From the NCBI RefSeq assembly GCF_900107845.1, contig NZ_FNRM01000002.1, positions 1 through 64,000 of the forward strand: a stretch of DNA of 64,000 nt, given 5' to 3'. The first letter of the stretch is position 1, and each line of letters begins with the position of its first letter. This document shows, one piece after another, positions 45,937 through 55,646 of this stretch. Under the pieces are notes generated by a model that saw nothing but the letters and a program-made list of their open reading frames with translations, ran no database searches and was not told where the DNA came from. Made by a program: the position numbers and the translations under genes. The stretch comes from Alkalimonas amylolytica (GTDB lineage Bacteria > Pseudomonadota > Gammaproteobacteria > Enterobacterales > Alteromonadaceae).

Positions 45937-47779
45937 GCCCCCCTCCGTCAGCATCTAAATGATCTTCGGTATAAAACAAGGCGCAAGCACCCTCTTCAGC
46001 CCCAGTCAGTTGGGCACGCAACCCACCAAAAATTTCCCGGCCCATACCCGCATAACTGTCAGATAAGTCAATGCTTTCAGCCTCACGCTCTGTCAGCTCT
46101 TTGGCATCAACCAGCAATTCCAGCACTCCTTTCTCGGCATCAACCCGAACCAAATCACCATTTTGTACTTTGGCCAGTAAACCGCCTTCAATGGCTTCCG
46201 GTGTGACATGGATAGCTGCCGGCACCTTGCCCGAGGCACCGGACATACGCCCATCGGTCACCAGAGCCACCTTAAAGCCACGATCTTGCAATACACCAAG
46301 CGGCGGCGTTAATTTATGCAACTCTGGCATCCCAATGGCTTTTGGCCCCTGAAAACGAACCACCACCACACAGTCTTTATTCAGATCACCTGACTTAAAG
46401 GCAGCATCCAGTTCATGCTGACTGGAGAAAACCACAGCTGGTGCGGTAATCACGGCGGTCCCTTCCCGCAAAGCGGAGGTTTTCATCACGGCTCGGCCTA
46501 AATTACCGGAAAGTACTTCCAGGCCACCATGGTGCTTAAAAGGTGTCGCGGCTGAAGTTAACACTTGCGGATCCTGTGACTCAGTAGGGCCATCCACCCA
46601 CACTAGCTTGCCATCCTGCATAACGGGCACCTGGGTGTAACGACGCAAACCATAGCCGGCAACTGTTTGCACATCTTCGTGCAGTAAACCTTCATCCAGC
46701 AAAGTACGGATCAGGTAGGCCATACCGCCTGCTTGTTGGAAATGATTGATATCAGCCTGGCCATTAGGATAAATCCGGGTGATCAAGGGAGTGACGCTGG
46801 AAAGTTCAGCAAAATCATCCCAGTTAATCAAAAAGCCAGCCGAGCGAGCCACCGCAATCAGGTGCATGGTGTGGTTGGTGGAACCTCCGGTCGCCAACAA
46901 GCCCACCAGACCATTGACAATGGATTTCACATCCACCAGCTTCCCAATGGGCATATAATCAGTGCCGAGATCGGTTAAACGGGTGACCTGGCGGGTAGCC
47001 GCTTTGGTCAACTCATCTCGCAGCTCAGTGCCGGGGTTAACAAAAGAGGAGCCAGGCAAATGCAGCCCCATCATTTCTACGACCAACTGATTGGAGTTAG
47101 CAGTGCCGTAAAAGGTACAGGTGCCTGCTGAATGATACGACGCTGACTCCGCTTCCAATAATTCTTCTTTGCTCGCCTTGCCTTCAGCAAACAACTGGCG
47201 TACTCGGGCTTTTTCTTTATTGGGAATGCCTGAAGGCATTGGCCCTGCCGGCACAAAGACAAAAGGCAAATGACCAAAGCTAAAGGCTGCCATCAACAAG
47301 CCAGGTACGATCTTGTCGCAAATGCCCAGCATCAGGCCACCATCAAACATGTTGTGTGACAAACCAACTGCTGCGGCCATCGCGATTATATCGCGGCTCA
47401 TCAAGCTAAGCTCCATGCCAGGCTGACCTTGGGTCACGCCATCGCACATGGCAGGCACACCACCGGCAAACTGGGCAACACTGCCTACTTCATTGGCAGC
47501 CGCTTTAATCAATGCTGGGTAATGCTCATAAGGTTGATGTGCAGAGAGCATGTCGTTGTAAGAAGAAATAATACCGATATTGGCTTTAGTCAGACTGCGC
47601 AAATCGGATTTATCCTGCTTGCCACAGGCAGCAAAACCATGCGCCAAATTACCGCACGATAAAGTGCCGCGATGCGGGCCTTTTAAACGGGCCTTTTCAA
47701 TCCGGGCCAGATAGACTGAACGGCTGCGCTCACTGCGGGCGGCAATTCGATCGGTAACTTTTTGAATGACAGGGTGCAT
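45929..47779 (-). CDS. edd: 6-phosphogluconate dehydratase
   Basis: Encodes 616 residues of the IlvD/Edd family. Motifs are [43 protein letters not shown] (first cluster Cys), [17 protein letters not shown] (second Cys), [23 protein letters not shown] (third Cys) and [16 protein letters not shown]. These cysteines ligate an iron-sulphur cluster. It converts 6-phosphogluconate to KDPG. The length and [14 protein letters not shown] favour Edd over dihydroxyacid dehydratase. GAGGT lies 6 bases before the ATG. Confidence 0.97.
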   Translation of the reverse strand: MHPVIQKVTDRIAARSERSRSVYLARIEKARLKGPHRGTLSCGNLAHGFAACGKQDKSDLRSLTKANIGIISSYNDMLSAHQPYEHYPALIKAAANEVGSVAQFAGGVPAMCDGVTQGQPGMELSLMSRDIIAMAAAVGLSHNMFDGGLMLGICDKIVPGLLMAAFSFGHLPFVFVPAGPMPSGIPNKEKARVRQLFAEGKASKEELLEAESASYHSAGTCTFYGTANSNQLVVEMMGLHLPGSSFVNPGTELRDELTKAATRQVTRLTDLGTDYMPIGKLVDVKSIVNGLVGLLATGGSTNHTMHLIAVARSAGFLINWDDFAELSSVTPLITRIYPNGQADINHFQQAGGMAYLIRTLLDEGLLHEDVQTVAGYGLRRYTQVPVMQDGKLVWVDGPTESQDPQVLTSAATPFKHHGGLEVLSGNLGRAVMKTSALREGTAVITAPAVVFSSQHELDAAFKSGDLNKDCVVVVRFQGPKAIGMPELHKLTPPLGVLQDRGFKVALVTDGRMSGASGKVPAAIHVTPEAIEGGLLAKVQNGDLVRVDAEKGVLELLVDAKELTEREAESIDLSDSYAGMGREIFGGLRAQLTGAEEGACALFYTEDHLDADGGGHG

Positions 47780-47788
47780 AAGTAACCT

Positions 47789-48475
47789 CTATTCGGAAGC
47801 AAACATCACCTGGATATCAACACAGGGATGGTGTAAGAAAGCGCGTATTGGCATCTGCATCACATCATCGCCGGCTACGGCTTGGTTTAATACCGGCAGT
47901 TTGCCTGCACCCACCAAATGCAAAAACAAGTGCCGCGTATTCAGCAAACGTTGTTTAGAGAGCGACATCCGTTGATAAGGCGCTGTGGTCGGATTCACCG
48001 CCAGAGCATCCTGAGCGATCGTCAAGCCTTCAGCCAGTTCCTGACTGCAAGGAAATAAAGAGGCAGTATGACCATCCTCACCCATGCCTAAAATAACCGC
48101 ATCAAAGGTCGGGATGACAGCGAGTCGCTTGTTAATGGCATCAGCGCCATCTTCAGCTCGCTCATCGGTGGTGACCAGGCTGATAAAATGGGCGGCACTG
48201 GCTTTATCCTGCAGCAATACCGACTTCACCAAGCGCTCATTGCTGTCTTTGGCATCCGGTGCCAGCCAGCGATCGTCTGCCAGCGTAATGGTCACTTTAG
48301 ACCATGGCAGCTCAGTCCCAGCCAAATGACTGAACAGTGCCTGCGGTGTGCGGCCGCCAGAAACAGCCAAATAGGCGTGACCTCGCTCAGCAATGCCAGC
48401 CTCAAGTAAGTCAATTAAGCGCTTAGCGAAGTTGCTATTGAGTGCAGCACTGTTTTCAAAACGATGAAATTGCAT
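47789..48475 (-). CDS. pgl: 6-phosphogluconolactonase (DevB type)
   Basis: Encodes 228 residues of the SIS-related glucosamine-6-phosphate isomerase/6PGL family. Visible motifs are YLAVSGGRTPQALFSHLAG, ITLADDRWLAPDAKDSNERLVKS, FDAVILGMGEDGHTASLFP and a C-terminal FLHLVGAGKLPVLNQAV. It hydrolyses 6-phosphogluconolactone between Zwf and Edd. AGGAGG is 4 bases before the ATG at 48475, so this is chosen over the ATG immediately upstream (48478). It starts 8 bases after zwf. Confidence 0.96.
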   Translation of the reverse strand: MQFHRFENSAALNSNFAKRLIDLLEAGIAERGHAYLAVSGGRTPQALFSHLAGTELPWSKVTITLADDRWLAPDAKDSNERLVKSVLLQDKASAAHFISLVTTDERAEDGADAINKRLAVIPTFDAVILGMGEDGHTASLFPCSQELAEGLTIAQDALAVNPTTAPYQRMSLSKQRLLNTRHLFLHLVGAGKLPVLNQAVAGDDVMQMPIRAFLHHPCVDIQVMFASE

Positions 48476-48483
48476 CATGCCTC

Positions 48484-49950
48484 CTACTCGTCCCAGTTGC
48501 GATCATCACGCGCTAATAATGAAATGGCGGATACAGGCCCCCAGCTACCCGCCTGATAGCTTTTGGGTGGCTCACCGGTCGATTTCCAGGCTTCTAAAAT
48601 GCCATCGACCCAACGCCAGGCGTGCTCGACTTCATCACGACGAACAAACAAATACTGATTACCTAACATGGCTTCGAGCAATAAGCGCTCATAAGCATCG
48701 GCAATTCGCTTAGAACTAAAGGTTTCATCAAAGCTTAGATCCAGCTTGGTTTGCCGTAACTGCATGGTTTCACCAAGACCTGGGATCTTGTTCATCACCT
48801 GCACTTCCACGCCTTCGTCCGGCTGCAACCGAATAATCAGCTTATTAGCAGGTAACTGCTTGTAAGTTTCATGGAAAATATTGTGTGGCTGCGGTTTGAA
48901 GCTAATGACCACTTCACTACGCTTTTCCGGCATGCGCTTGCCTGTACGCAAATAGAATGGCACACCAGCCCAGCGCCAGTTATCGATATCTACTTTAATG
49001 GCAACGAAGGTCTCGGTACTGCTGTTATTGCGGGAGCCTTCTTCATCAAGGTAGCCCGGCACCGCGCCGCCGGCGACATAGCCACCCGCGTACTGGCCAC
49101 GCACTGTTTTCTCGTGCACATTGCTGATATCAATCGGCCGCAATGCTTTTAACACCTTAAGTTTTTCATCGCGAATGCTGTCGGCATCCAGTCGCGCTGG
49201 TGGCTCCATCGCAATCAGAGTGAGCACTTGCAGTAAATGATTTTGCACCATATCTCGCATCTGGCCGGCATCGTCGTAATAGCTCCAGCGACCTTCAACC
49301 CCGACCTCTTCGGCCACGGTAATTTGCACATGATCGATGGCATTGTGGTCCCAGTTGGAGGCAAAAATGGCATTGGCAAAACGCAGCGCCAATAGGTTCA
49401 ATACCGTTTCCTTGCCCAGATAGTGATCAATACGATACACCTGGCACTCTTGAAAATACTGCGCGACCTGTTCATTAATCAGGCGAGAGGACTCCAGATC
49501 ATGCCCAATCGGTTTTTCCAGCACGACCCTGGCAGGATCGGCCGCCAGTCCAGCTGAATGCAAGCCCGCGCAAATAGACGCAAACAAAGCGGGCGGCGTT
49601 GCAAAATAACTGACCGGGATCCGCTTCTCACAATCCACCACGGCGCTGAGTTTCTGGTAGTCGGCAGCGGCCGTTAAGTCCAGTTGCACATAAAGTAAGC
49701 GTTGCAGAAAGCGCTGCCAGACGGCTTCATCAATGGGCTCTTTCTTAATAAAGGTTTCCAGGTTTTTCCGTACCAGCTGTTGATAAGCGTTTTGCTCCAA
49801 CTCATCTCTGGCGATACCAATAACCCGACTGTCATCATGCATTAAACCGGCTTTTTCCAGCTGATAGAGTGCTGGTAATAATTTACGACGTGCCAGATCG
49901 CCCTTGGTGCCAAATAACAGAAGATCACAGGCTTTTGCTGCTGATGACAT
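48484..49950 (-). CDS. zwf: Glucose-6-phosphate 1-dehydrogenase
   Basis: Encodes 488 residues. Signatures are FGTKGDLARRKLLPALYQL (nucleotide site; the usual GxxGDLA pattern), the active site YRIDHYLGKETVLNLLALRFAN with catalytic His nearby, NHLLQVLTLIAMEPP and PFYLRTGKRMPEKRSEV. It makes 6-phosphogluconolactone and NADPH, entry to the Entner-Doudoroff and pentose phosphate routes. It is the first gene of the operon zwf-pgl-edd-glk-eda. A HexR box lies 84 bases upstream, and a TATAAT (50067-50072, minus strand) just beyond it. Confidence 0.97.
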   Translation of the reverse strand: MSSAAKACDLLLFGTKGDLARRKLLPALYQLEKAGLMHDDSRVIGIARDELEQNAYQQLVRKNLETFIKKEPIDEAVWQRFLQRLLYVQLDLTAAADYQKLSAVVDCEKRIPVSYFATPPALFASICAGLHSAGLAADPARVVLEKPIGHDLESSRLINEQVAQYFQECQVYRIDHYLGKETVLNLLALRFANAIFASNWDHNAIDHVQITVAEEVGVEGRWSYYDDAGQMRDMVQNHLLQVLTLIAMEPPARLDADSIRDEKLKVLKALRPIDISNVHEKTVRGQYAGGYVAGGAVPGYLDEEGSRNNSSTETFVAIKVDIDNWRWAGVPFYLRTGKRMPEKRSEVVISFKPQPHNIFHETYKQLPANKLIIRLQPDEGVEVQVMNKIPGLGETMQLRQTKLDLSFDETFSSKRIADAYERLLLEAMLGNQYLFVRRDEVEHAWRWVDGILEAWKSTGEPPKSYQAGSWGPVSAISLLARDDRNWDE

Positions 49951-50033
49951 AATTTAGTCCCGTTCTAAAGATGTAATTTTACAACAACCATCGCATACTA
50001 ACGCAGCATTTCGGTGTTGTAAACCCGACTTAT

Positions 50034-50048
50034 TGTAATTTAATTACA
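50034..50048. promoter_or_regulatory. HexR operator in the zwf/hexR intergenic region
   Basis: Perfect palindrome TGTAATTTAATTACA, matching the HexR box known from Shewanella (TGTAATTAAATTACA) in all but the central bases. It lies 84 bases before zwf and 168 before hexR. A perfect -10, TATAAT, on the zwf strand at 50067-50072 would put the box just downstream of the transcript start, a repression position. Confidence 0.85.
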
Positions 50049-50215
50049 AATATGCTTAAGTAACCTATTATACGCCCAGTTAGCCACCTTATATAACGGC
50101 TGTAGCGATCAACTGTGGTAAAATAAATACTTTTCTGTAACCGGGTTTGGATGTATAACAACCACTATTACACCGGCTCGCCGACTGCCCGGGTCGCACA
50201 ACCAGGAAGCTTGGA

Positions 50216-51073
50216 ATGAATGTACTTGAAAAAATAGTCAACAGTGTCGCTAACTTCAGCAAGTCTGAGCGGAAAGTCGCTGAAGTTATCCTGGCAAATC
50301 CACAAACCACCATTCATAGCAGTATAGCTGCTTTGGCTAAAATGGCGGATGTCAGCGAACCGACCGTCAACCGTTTTTGCCGCCGCCTGGATACCAAAGG
50401 CTTTCCGGATTTTAAGCTGCATCTGGCGCAGAGCCTGGCCAATGGTACCCCTTACGTAAATCGTCATGTGGAAGAAGAAGATGGCCCGGAGGCGTACACC
50501 GCGAAAATTTTTGAGTCCACCATGGCAGCACTCGATTCAGCCCGCCATAATGTGGATATCAACACCATCAACCGTGCTGTCGATGTATTAACTCAGGCCA
50601 AGAAAATTTCCTTCTTCGGATTAGGTGCATCAGCCTCAGTGGCGCATGATGCCCAGAACAAGTTCTTTCGCTTTAATGTCCCAGTGGTGTGCTTCGACGA
50701 CATCGTGATGCAACGGATGTCAGCTATTAATAGTGCAGAAGGTGATGTGGTGGTTTGTATCAGTCACACTGGACGCACCAAGAACCTGTGCGATATTGCA
50801 GCCATTGCCCGCGAAAACGATGCGACCGTCATCGGCATTACCGCTTACGACAGTCCGCTGGCACGGGAGTGTACTTTGGTGTTGTCGCTGGATGTGCCGG
50901 AAGACACCGACATGTACATGCCGATGGCATCACGGGTTGCACAACTGGTGTTGATCGATATTTTGGCGACTGGATTTACCCTTCGTCGAGGTTCTAAGTT
51001 CAGGGAAAATCTAAAGAAAGTGAAAGACAGTTTGCGCGGCTCCCGTTTCGAAAAGAAAGATTTTCCGGCCTGA
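50216..51073 (+). CDS. hexR: HexR transcriptional regulator (RpiR family)
   Basis: Encodes 285 residues. The N-terminal RpiR helix-turn-helix has KSERKVAEVILANPQTTIHSSIAALAKMADVSEPTVNRFCRRLDTKGFPDFKLHL (about 17-70). The C-terminal SIS sugar-phosphate domain (about 125-260) shows FFGLGASASVAHDAQNKFFR and SHTGRTKNLCDIAAIARENDATVIGIT. In Shewanella and Pseudomonas HexR binds KDPG, which relieves repression of zwf, edd and eda, and it can activate gluconeogenic genes. It is divergent from zwf with a HexR box between, so autoregulation is likely. Confidence 0.96.
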   Translation: MNVLEKIVNSVANFSKSERKVAEVILANPQTTIHSSIAALAKMADVSEPTVNRFCRRLDTKGFPDFKLHLAQSLANGTPYVNRHVEEEDGPEAYTAKIFESTMAALDSARHNVDINTINRAVDVLTQAKKISFFGLGASASVAHDAQNKFFRFNVPVVCFDDIVMQRMSAINSAEGDVVVCISHTGRTKNLCDIAAIARENDATVIGITAYDSPLARECTLVLSLDVPEDTDMYMPMASRVAQLVLIDILATGFTLRRGSKFRENLKKVKDSLRGSRFEKKDFPA

Positions 51074-51084
51074 TTGAAGCGATA

Positions 51085-51108
51085 AACTGGCAACCGAGCT
51101 TGCCAGTT
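51085..51108 (+). terminator. Hairpin terminator of hexR
   Basis: Perfect 9-base arms (AACTGGCAA and TTGCCAGTT) with a 6-base loop, 12 bases after the hexR stop, followed by ACGTTATTTATTTT. The weak U run makes it a moderate terminator. Confidence 0.65.
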
Positions 51109-51140
51109 ACGTTATTTATTTTCTTAGCTGCGCTGTATTC

Positions 51141-51155
51141 TGTAATAAAATTACA
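51141..51155. promoter_or_regulatory. HexR operator upstream of pyk
   Basis: TGTAATAAAATTACA is a perfect HexR-type box with half-sites TGTAAT and ATTACA in the same 3-base spacing as at zwf. It ends 45 bases before the pyk ATG and lies immediately before a possible -10 (TACACT, 51157-51162), so HexR probably represses pyk. Confidence 0.8.
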
Positions 51156-51200
51156 TTACACTAATGGTGAATCGTTCATCCCCACATTCAGGAGCAATTG

Positions 51201-52637
51201 ATGCCAAGAAGAACTAAAATTGTCGCGACCTTAGGCCCTGCTACCAATACCGAAGCAGCGATTGAGCAACTGATCCGTAAAGGTGCCACGGTTTTTCGCT
51301 TCAACTTTTCTCATGGCACAGCCGATGACCACCGCCAACGCGCTGCTATGGTGCGAGCAGCTGCCAATAAGACCGGTACCCATGTAGCCATCTTAGGCGA
51401 CTTACAAGGCCCTAAAATACGAGTGTCTACCTTCGCTGAAGGCTCTGTAGTACTGAACGCTGAGCAACCTTTTTTGCTGGATGCCAGCCTGCCGAAAGGA
51501 GCTGGTAATACCGAACAGGTTGGCATTGATTACAAAGAGTTGCCACAGGATGTACAACCTGGTGATATTCTATTGCTGGATGATGGCCGTATTCAATTGC
51601 AGGTGACTGGCGTCGATGGTAGCAAAGTCCACACCAAAGTTACGGTCGCAGGCAAGCTAAGCAACAACAAAGGCATTAATCGTCAGGGAGGCGGTTTATC
51701 GGCCCCTGCCCTGACCGACAAGGACAAAGAAGACATCAAACTGGCAGCTGAAATTGATGTCGACTACCTGGCAGTTTCTTTCCCACGCTGTGGCGATGAC
51801 TTGCGACTGGCCCGGGAGCTTGCCTTAGCGGCAGGTTCAGAAGCACGCATTATGGCCAAAATCGAACGTGCCGAAGCTGTTGCCGATAATGAAACGCTGG
51901 ATGATATCATTCTTGCTTCGGACGCTGTTATGGTTGCTCGTGGCGATCTGGGGGTCGAAATCGGTGATGCCGAGCTGGTCGGTCAACAAAAGCGTATTAT
52001 TGCCCGCAGTCGGCAATTGAACCGTATTGTGATCACTGCGACTCAGATGATGGAGTCAATGATTGAAAGCCCCATGCCAACACGGGCCGAAGTGATGGAT
52101 GTTGCCAATGCGGTACTGGACGGCACCGATGCCGTTATGCTCTCAGCGGAGACCGCGGCCGGCTCTTACCCAACAGAAACCGTTGATGCTATGGCGCGGG
52201 TTTGTATTGGCGCGGAAAAACATCCCAGCATCAAGGTGTCCAAGCACCGAATGGAAGAAACCTTTGGCGATGTCAGTGAAACCATTGCCATGTCCGCCAT
52301 GTATGCTGCCAATCACTTGCCAGGCATTAAAGCCATCATCGCCTTGACGGAATCTGGTTACACAGCCAAACTAATGTCGCGCATTACCTCAACCCAACCC
52401 ATTTATGCTTTATCCCGCCATCAGAAGACCCTGAACAAACTGGCGTTGTACCGAGGTGTTTATCCTGCCTTCTTTGATACCCGGCCTATTCCAGCCAATG
52501 AGCTGGCGCATAGTGCCATTCAGTGCATTGCCAGCGCAGCTGGGTTGAAAAGTGGTGATTTGGTGATGTTAACGCATGGCGATCAAATGGAAACCATAGG
52601 CGCGTCCAATACCTGTAAAATTGTACAGGTTAAATAG
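51201..52637 (+). CDS. pykA: Pyruvate kinase (type II, PykA-like)
   Basis: Encodes 478 residues. Motifs are [14 protein letters not shown] at the start, [28 protein letters not shown], the active-site [13 protein letters not shown] with the catalytic Lys, and [24 protein letters not shown] and [41 protein letters not shown]. It converts phosphoenolpyruvate and ADP to pyruvate and [15 protein letters not shown] rather than MKKTKIVCTIGP suggests the PykA group. AGGAG lies 6 bases before ATG 51201; a TTG one codon earlier is not used. A HexR box controls it. Confidence 0.96.
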   Translation: MPRRTKIVATLGPATNTEAAIEQLIRKGATVFRFNFSHGTADDHRQRAAMVRAAANKTGTHVAILGDLQGPKIRVSTFAEGSVVLNAEQPFLLDASLPKGAGNTEQVGIDYKELPQDVQPGDILLLDDGRIQLQVTGVDGSKVHTKVTVAGKLSNNKGINRQGGGLSAPALTDKDKEDIKLAAEIDVDYLAVSFPRCGDDLRLARELALAAGSEARIMAKIERAEAVADNETLDDIILASDAVMVARGDLGVEIGDAELVGQQKRIIARSRQLNRIVITATQMMESMIESPMPTRAEVMDVANAVLDGTDAVMLSAETAAGSYPTETVDAMARVCIGAEKHPSIKVSKHRMEETFGDVSETIAMSAMYAANHLPGIKAIIALTESGYTAKLMSRITSTQPIYALSRHQKTLNKLALYRGVYPAFFDTRPIPANELAHSAIQCIASAAGLKSGDLVMLTHGDQMETIGASNTCKIVQVK

Positions 52638-52674
52638 CGCAGCGCAACTTCTCGCCAGACTACCCCGTCCACTC

Positions 52675-52705
52675 AAAACGCTGCAGTTACAAACTGCGGC
52701 GTTTT
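52675..52705. terminator. Bidirectional terminator between pyk and the DMT transporter gene
   Basis: Arms of 14 bases (AAAACGCTGCAGTT and AACTGCGGCGTTTT, one G-U pair) with loop ACA. The right side continues TTGTTG on the plus strand. It overlaps the stop codon of the convergent gene. Confidence 0.85.
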
Positions 52706-53658
52706 TGTTGTTGCCTCGCGGAGTAACGAGCGTGGTACTGGCCCCACAATGGCGATAACGCTGTCGTCATCGATCCGACCACCACCAAACAAGCGCCTAT
52801 AATTGCCCAAGCGTTTAATGGCTCAGGTGATAGCCAGTCTGGCTGCAGCGCGTGCAGGCCTTTAGCTACTACTATGGTCACTAACGGCGTAATGGCTAGC
52901 ACAGCACTGACTTTTGATGCCTCCCAATGGTGCATGGCTTCAGCAAAAGCTCCATAGGCAACCACTGTATTCAAACAGCAGAACAACAAAAAAGCCCAGT
53001 GCCAGCCCGTCAGCTGCAACAAGGGCTGCAAATCCGACAGAGGCATAAAAACCAAGGCACCCGCGCAGTATATAAGCACCATGATTTGCTTGGAGCTGTA
53101 GTGCACCAGCAATTGCTTTTGCGCCAGCGCATACGCTGCCCAGGTCACGGCTGCGCCAATGATAAGCAATAAACCTATGCTCTCTTCACTGATGGAAGTC
53201 AGTAAATCCAGTAGCCGCTCGTTAAAAAACAGCAGTAAACCTGCCAAAAGAGTGGCCGCACCAACTTTTTGCCAGAACTGCAAGCGCTCTTGAAAGATCC
53301 AAACACCACCAAGCATCATCAAAAAAGGGGCCAGCTGAATCAACAACTGGCCAGTTTCTGCGGTCAGGTAATTTAAACCAGACATATACATCAGGTAATT
53401 GGCCAGCAAGCCGGCAATGGCAACCAATAACAAGAGGATCCCTTGCCGGCTGAGTAAACTCAGCCGGGGCCACTGCCCTTGCCAAACCAGCCAGGCGCCA
53501 ACCATCAGCGCCGCGACTAGAAAACGAATACCCGTCAGGGTGCTTGCAGTCAAAAAGTCCAGTAATACTTTGAGTACGATCGGTAAGATACCCCACAGTA
53601 CAGCCGTGGTAAAAGCCAGGCTGAAACCAAGAAGTGCGCGACCGGAAACCTGATGCAT
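52687..53658 (-). CDS. EamA/DMT-family transporter
   Basis: Encodes 323 residues with about ten hydrophobic segments in two EamA halves: FSLAFTTAVLWGILPIVLKVLLDFLT, GIRFLVAALMVGAWLVW, LLLLVAIAGLLANYLMYMSGL, LLLIIGAAVTWAAYALAQKQL and VSAVLAITPLVTIVVAKGL. These fit drug/metabolite exporters of the RhaT/EamA type. Substrate unknown. ATG 53658 is preferred to a TTG at 53685 because it directly precedes the first membrane helix, although its ribosome site is weak. Convergent to pyk with a shared terminator, divergent from pfkA. Confidence 0.88.
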   Translation of the reverse strand: MHQVSGRALLGFSLAFTTAVLWGILPIVLKVLLDFLTASTLTGIRFLVAALMVGAWLVWQGQWPRLSLLSRQGILLLLVAIAGLLANYLMYMSGLNYLTAETGQLLIQLAPFLMMLGGVWIFQERLQFWQKVGAATLLAGLLLFFNERLLDLLTSISEESIGLLLIIGAAVTWAAYALAQKQLLVHYSSKQIMVLIYCAGALVFMPLSDLQPLLQLTGWHWAFLLFCCLNTVVAYGAFAEAMHHWEASKVSAVLAITPLVTIVVAKGLHALQPDWLSPEPLNAWAIIGACLVVVGSMTTALSPLWGQYHARYSARQQQKRRSL

Positions 53659-53786
53659 AACAGGGGTACCTGTAAGACGAAACAACAGCAGCTATTGTCG
53701 CTTATTCAGGGAAAAAAGTCGCCTTGTTTCAGTGAAATGAACGAAGTATGCGACTTGCGACAGATCAACATCACAGCGACTAACTT

Positions 53787-53795
53787 TGCTATACT
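53787..53795 (+). promoter_or_regulatory. Extended -10 promoter of pfkA
   Basis: TGC followed by TATACT forms an extended -10 element ending 33 bases before the pfkA ATG. No good -35 is seen at the right distance, which fits the extended type. Activity is inferred. Confidence 0.5.
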
Positions 53796-53827
53796 GGCTT
53801 GATTCAGGCAGATACCGGGGCAACTTT

Positions 53828-54823
53828 ATGACATCGATACGACGGATTGGCGTGTTAACTTCAGGTGGCGATGCTCCGGGGATGAATGCTTGCATTCGCT
53901 CTATTGTTCTGACAGCAGCCGCGCATCAGATTGAGGTAGTTGGCTTTTCGCATGGTTTTAATGGCCTGATAGAAGGTGACTACAAAAAGTTGCTGCCTTA
54001 TCACGTTCAACACATCATTCACCTTGGCGGAACCCTATTAAAAAGTGCCCGTTGTCCGGCCATGCACACGGAAGAAGGCGCAAAAGCTGCAGCAATTACC
54101 CTGCGGCAGATGCAGCTCGATGCCTTGCTGGTGATTGGTGGTGATGGCAGTTTCAAAGGGGCTTTGGCCATAGCACAACACTACAAAGGTCAGATCCTCG
54201 GTTTGCCCGGCACCATCGACAACGATGTTGATGGCACTGATGCCACCATAGGCTATGCCACCGCCATTGATACCGCACTGGATGCCATCGATAAAATTCG
54301 CGATACCGCCGATGCTTTCGAGCGTATTTTTCTGGTTGAGCTAATGGGCCGGCACAGTGGTTTTATTGCCTTGTCGGCAGGAATTGCCAGCGGCGCTGAG
54401 CAAATTATTTGTCCGGAGCTTGGTGTACTTAAGCCTGGCGAGCTGGATGCTGTGATCCGCCCTATTCAAAATGCCCAGGTGGTGAAAGGCAAAAGCAGCT
54501 ACATCATTGTGATGGCCGAGCATTGCTACCCTGGGGGCAGCACAGCACTGGCTGCGGATATTACCAAAGCCATTGGTATTGAGTGCCGGGCTTGTGTGCT
54601 TGGGCATATTCAGCGAGGGGGCTCACCGGTTGGCGCTGATCGGATATTGGCAACCAAACTAGGGGCTTACGCCGTCGAACAATTGCTGGGGGGGGCCCAC
54701 CTGATGATGGCAGGTGAAGTGAATCATCAAGCTTGCCTGTATCCACTGCAAGCCAGTGGCGAGCATAAAAAGCGCATCGACCCTTACCTGCTGCGCTGGC
54801 AGCAGCAGGTGGCCAACGATTAA
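53828..54823 (+). CDS. pfkA: ATP-dependent 6-phosphofructokinase
   Basis: Encodes 331 residues. Motifs are RRIGVLTSGGDAPGMNACIRSIV, the LVIGGDGSFKGA loop with Gly where PPi enzymes have Asp (GGDD), the active site LPGTIDNDVDGTDATIGYATA, and LVELMGRHSGFIALSAGIASGA. So it is ATP-type, group A. ATG 53828 is chosen over an upstream in-frame ATG at 53786, which would lie across the promoter. Together with the Entner-Doudoroff operon next door it gives the cell both glycolytic routes. The gene overlaps the convergent response-regulator gene by four bases. Confidence 0.95.
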   Translation: MTSIRRIGVLTSGGDAPGMNACIRSIVLTAAAHQIEVVGFSHGFNGLIEGDYKKLLPYHVQHIIHLGGTLLKSARCPAMHTEEGAKAAAITLRQMQLDALLVIGGDGSFKGALAIAQHYKGQILGLPGTIDNDVDGTDATIGYATAIDTALDAIDKIRDTADAFERIFLVELMGRHSGFIALSAGIASGAEQIICPELGVLKPGELDAVIRPIQNAQVVKGKSSYIIVMAEHCYPGGSTALAADITKAIGIECRACVLGHIQRGGSPVGADRILATKLGAYAVEQLLGGAHLMMAGEVNHQACLYPLQASGEHKKRIDPYLLRWQQQVAND

Positions 54824-55641
54824 GCGCCTTTAAATACCTGCTTCACCCGATCTTTGTAGCTGCGACTGACTTTCACGGTCTGGTCGTTGCTCAGCATCAG
54901 TTGATGCTCGCCGTTTGGTAGCATCTGGAGTTTCACAATGGTGTTGACGTTAACAATAGCAGAACGGTGCACCCGGACAAACAAACGAGGATCCAGCTCT
55001 AGCTCCAGCTCTTTCATGGTTTTGCGCAAAATATGGGTTTGGCCATCGCGGGTATGAATGCACATGTAATCGCCGGCAGCATCGACCCAATCAATATCAA
55101 TGACCATCACCCGGGTGATTTCGCCACTGTCTTTAATGCTGATAGCATCCGGGTAGCGCGAGTCCACCACAGGCTCTTCGTTGCTAAGCCGTTCCAGGAT
55201 GGTTTCAGCAGCATCACCGGTTAAACGTGAAACTACCTCGGCCAGTTGTGATTTGTGTTTCTGATCATCACGGCTTTCAAAGGCTTTAAGTGCCTTATCA
55301 ATGGCTGCTTTTAAGCGCCCCGCTTCAACCGGCTTGAGCACATAGTCAATGGCATTGACATCAAATGCAGCCAGCGCATAGTGATCATAGGCGGTGACAA
55401 AAATAATGTAGGGCATCGGCAGTTGCTGGTTTTGCAGCTGCTCAAGCACAGCAAAGCCATCCATACCTGGCATTTCCACATCCAAAAATACCAGCTCAGG
55501 TTGGTGCTTGGCGATCGCTTCCAAAGCCTCTTTGCCATTGCCGCACTCAGCGACAACCTTCAGGGTTTTATAATCGCCAAGCCGATATAACATCCCTTTG
55601 CGGGCCAGTGGTTCATCATCGACAACTACGACGTTTAGCAT
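54820..55641 (-). CDS. LytTR-family response regulator
   Basis: Encodes 273 residues. The receiver domain (about 1-120) has DDEPLARKGM, the phosphoacceptor Asp in LVFLDVEMPGMDGFAVLEQL near 54, IIFVTAYDHYALAAFDVNAIDYVLKPVEAGRL. The LytTR DNA-binding domain (about 165-270) shows DYMCIHTRDGQTHILRKTMKELELELDPRLFVRVHRSAIVNVNTI and VSRSYKDRVKQVF. It forms an operon with the upstream histidine kinase, 5 bases apart. Close relatives are BtsR/YpdB, which sense pyruvate; location beside pfkA and pyk makes carbon sensing attractive, but this is inference. Confidence 0.94.
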   Translation of the reverse strand: MLNVVVVDDEPLARKGMLYRLGDYKTLKVVAECGNGKEALEAIAKHQPELVFLDVEMPGMDGFAVLEQLQNQQLPMPYIIFVTAYDHYALAAFDVNAIDYVLKPVEAGRLKAAIDKALKAFESRDDQKHKSQLAEVVSRLTGDAAETILERLSNEEPVVDSRYPDAISIKDSGEITRVMVIDIDWVDAAGDYMCIHTRDGQTHILRKTMKELELELDPRLFVRVHRSAIVNVNTIVKLQMLPNGEHQLMLSNDQTVKVSRSYKDRVKQVFKGA

Positions 55642-55646
55642 GCGTA

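Noticed and set aside
49971-49982. TGTAATTTTACA upstream of zwf as another HexR box
   Set aside because: Half-sites are too close together (12 instead of 15 bases); only the box at 50034-50048 fits.
54820-54823. Four-base convergent overlap of pfkA and the response regulator as a regulatory device
   Set aside because: Very short convergent overlaps are common; no other sign of function.
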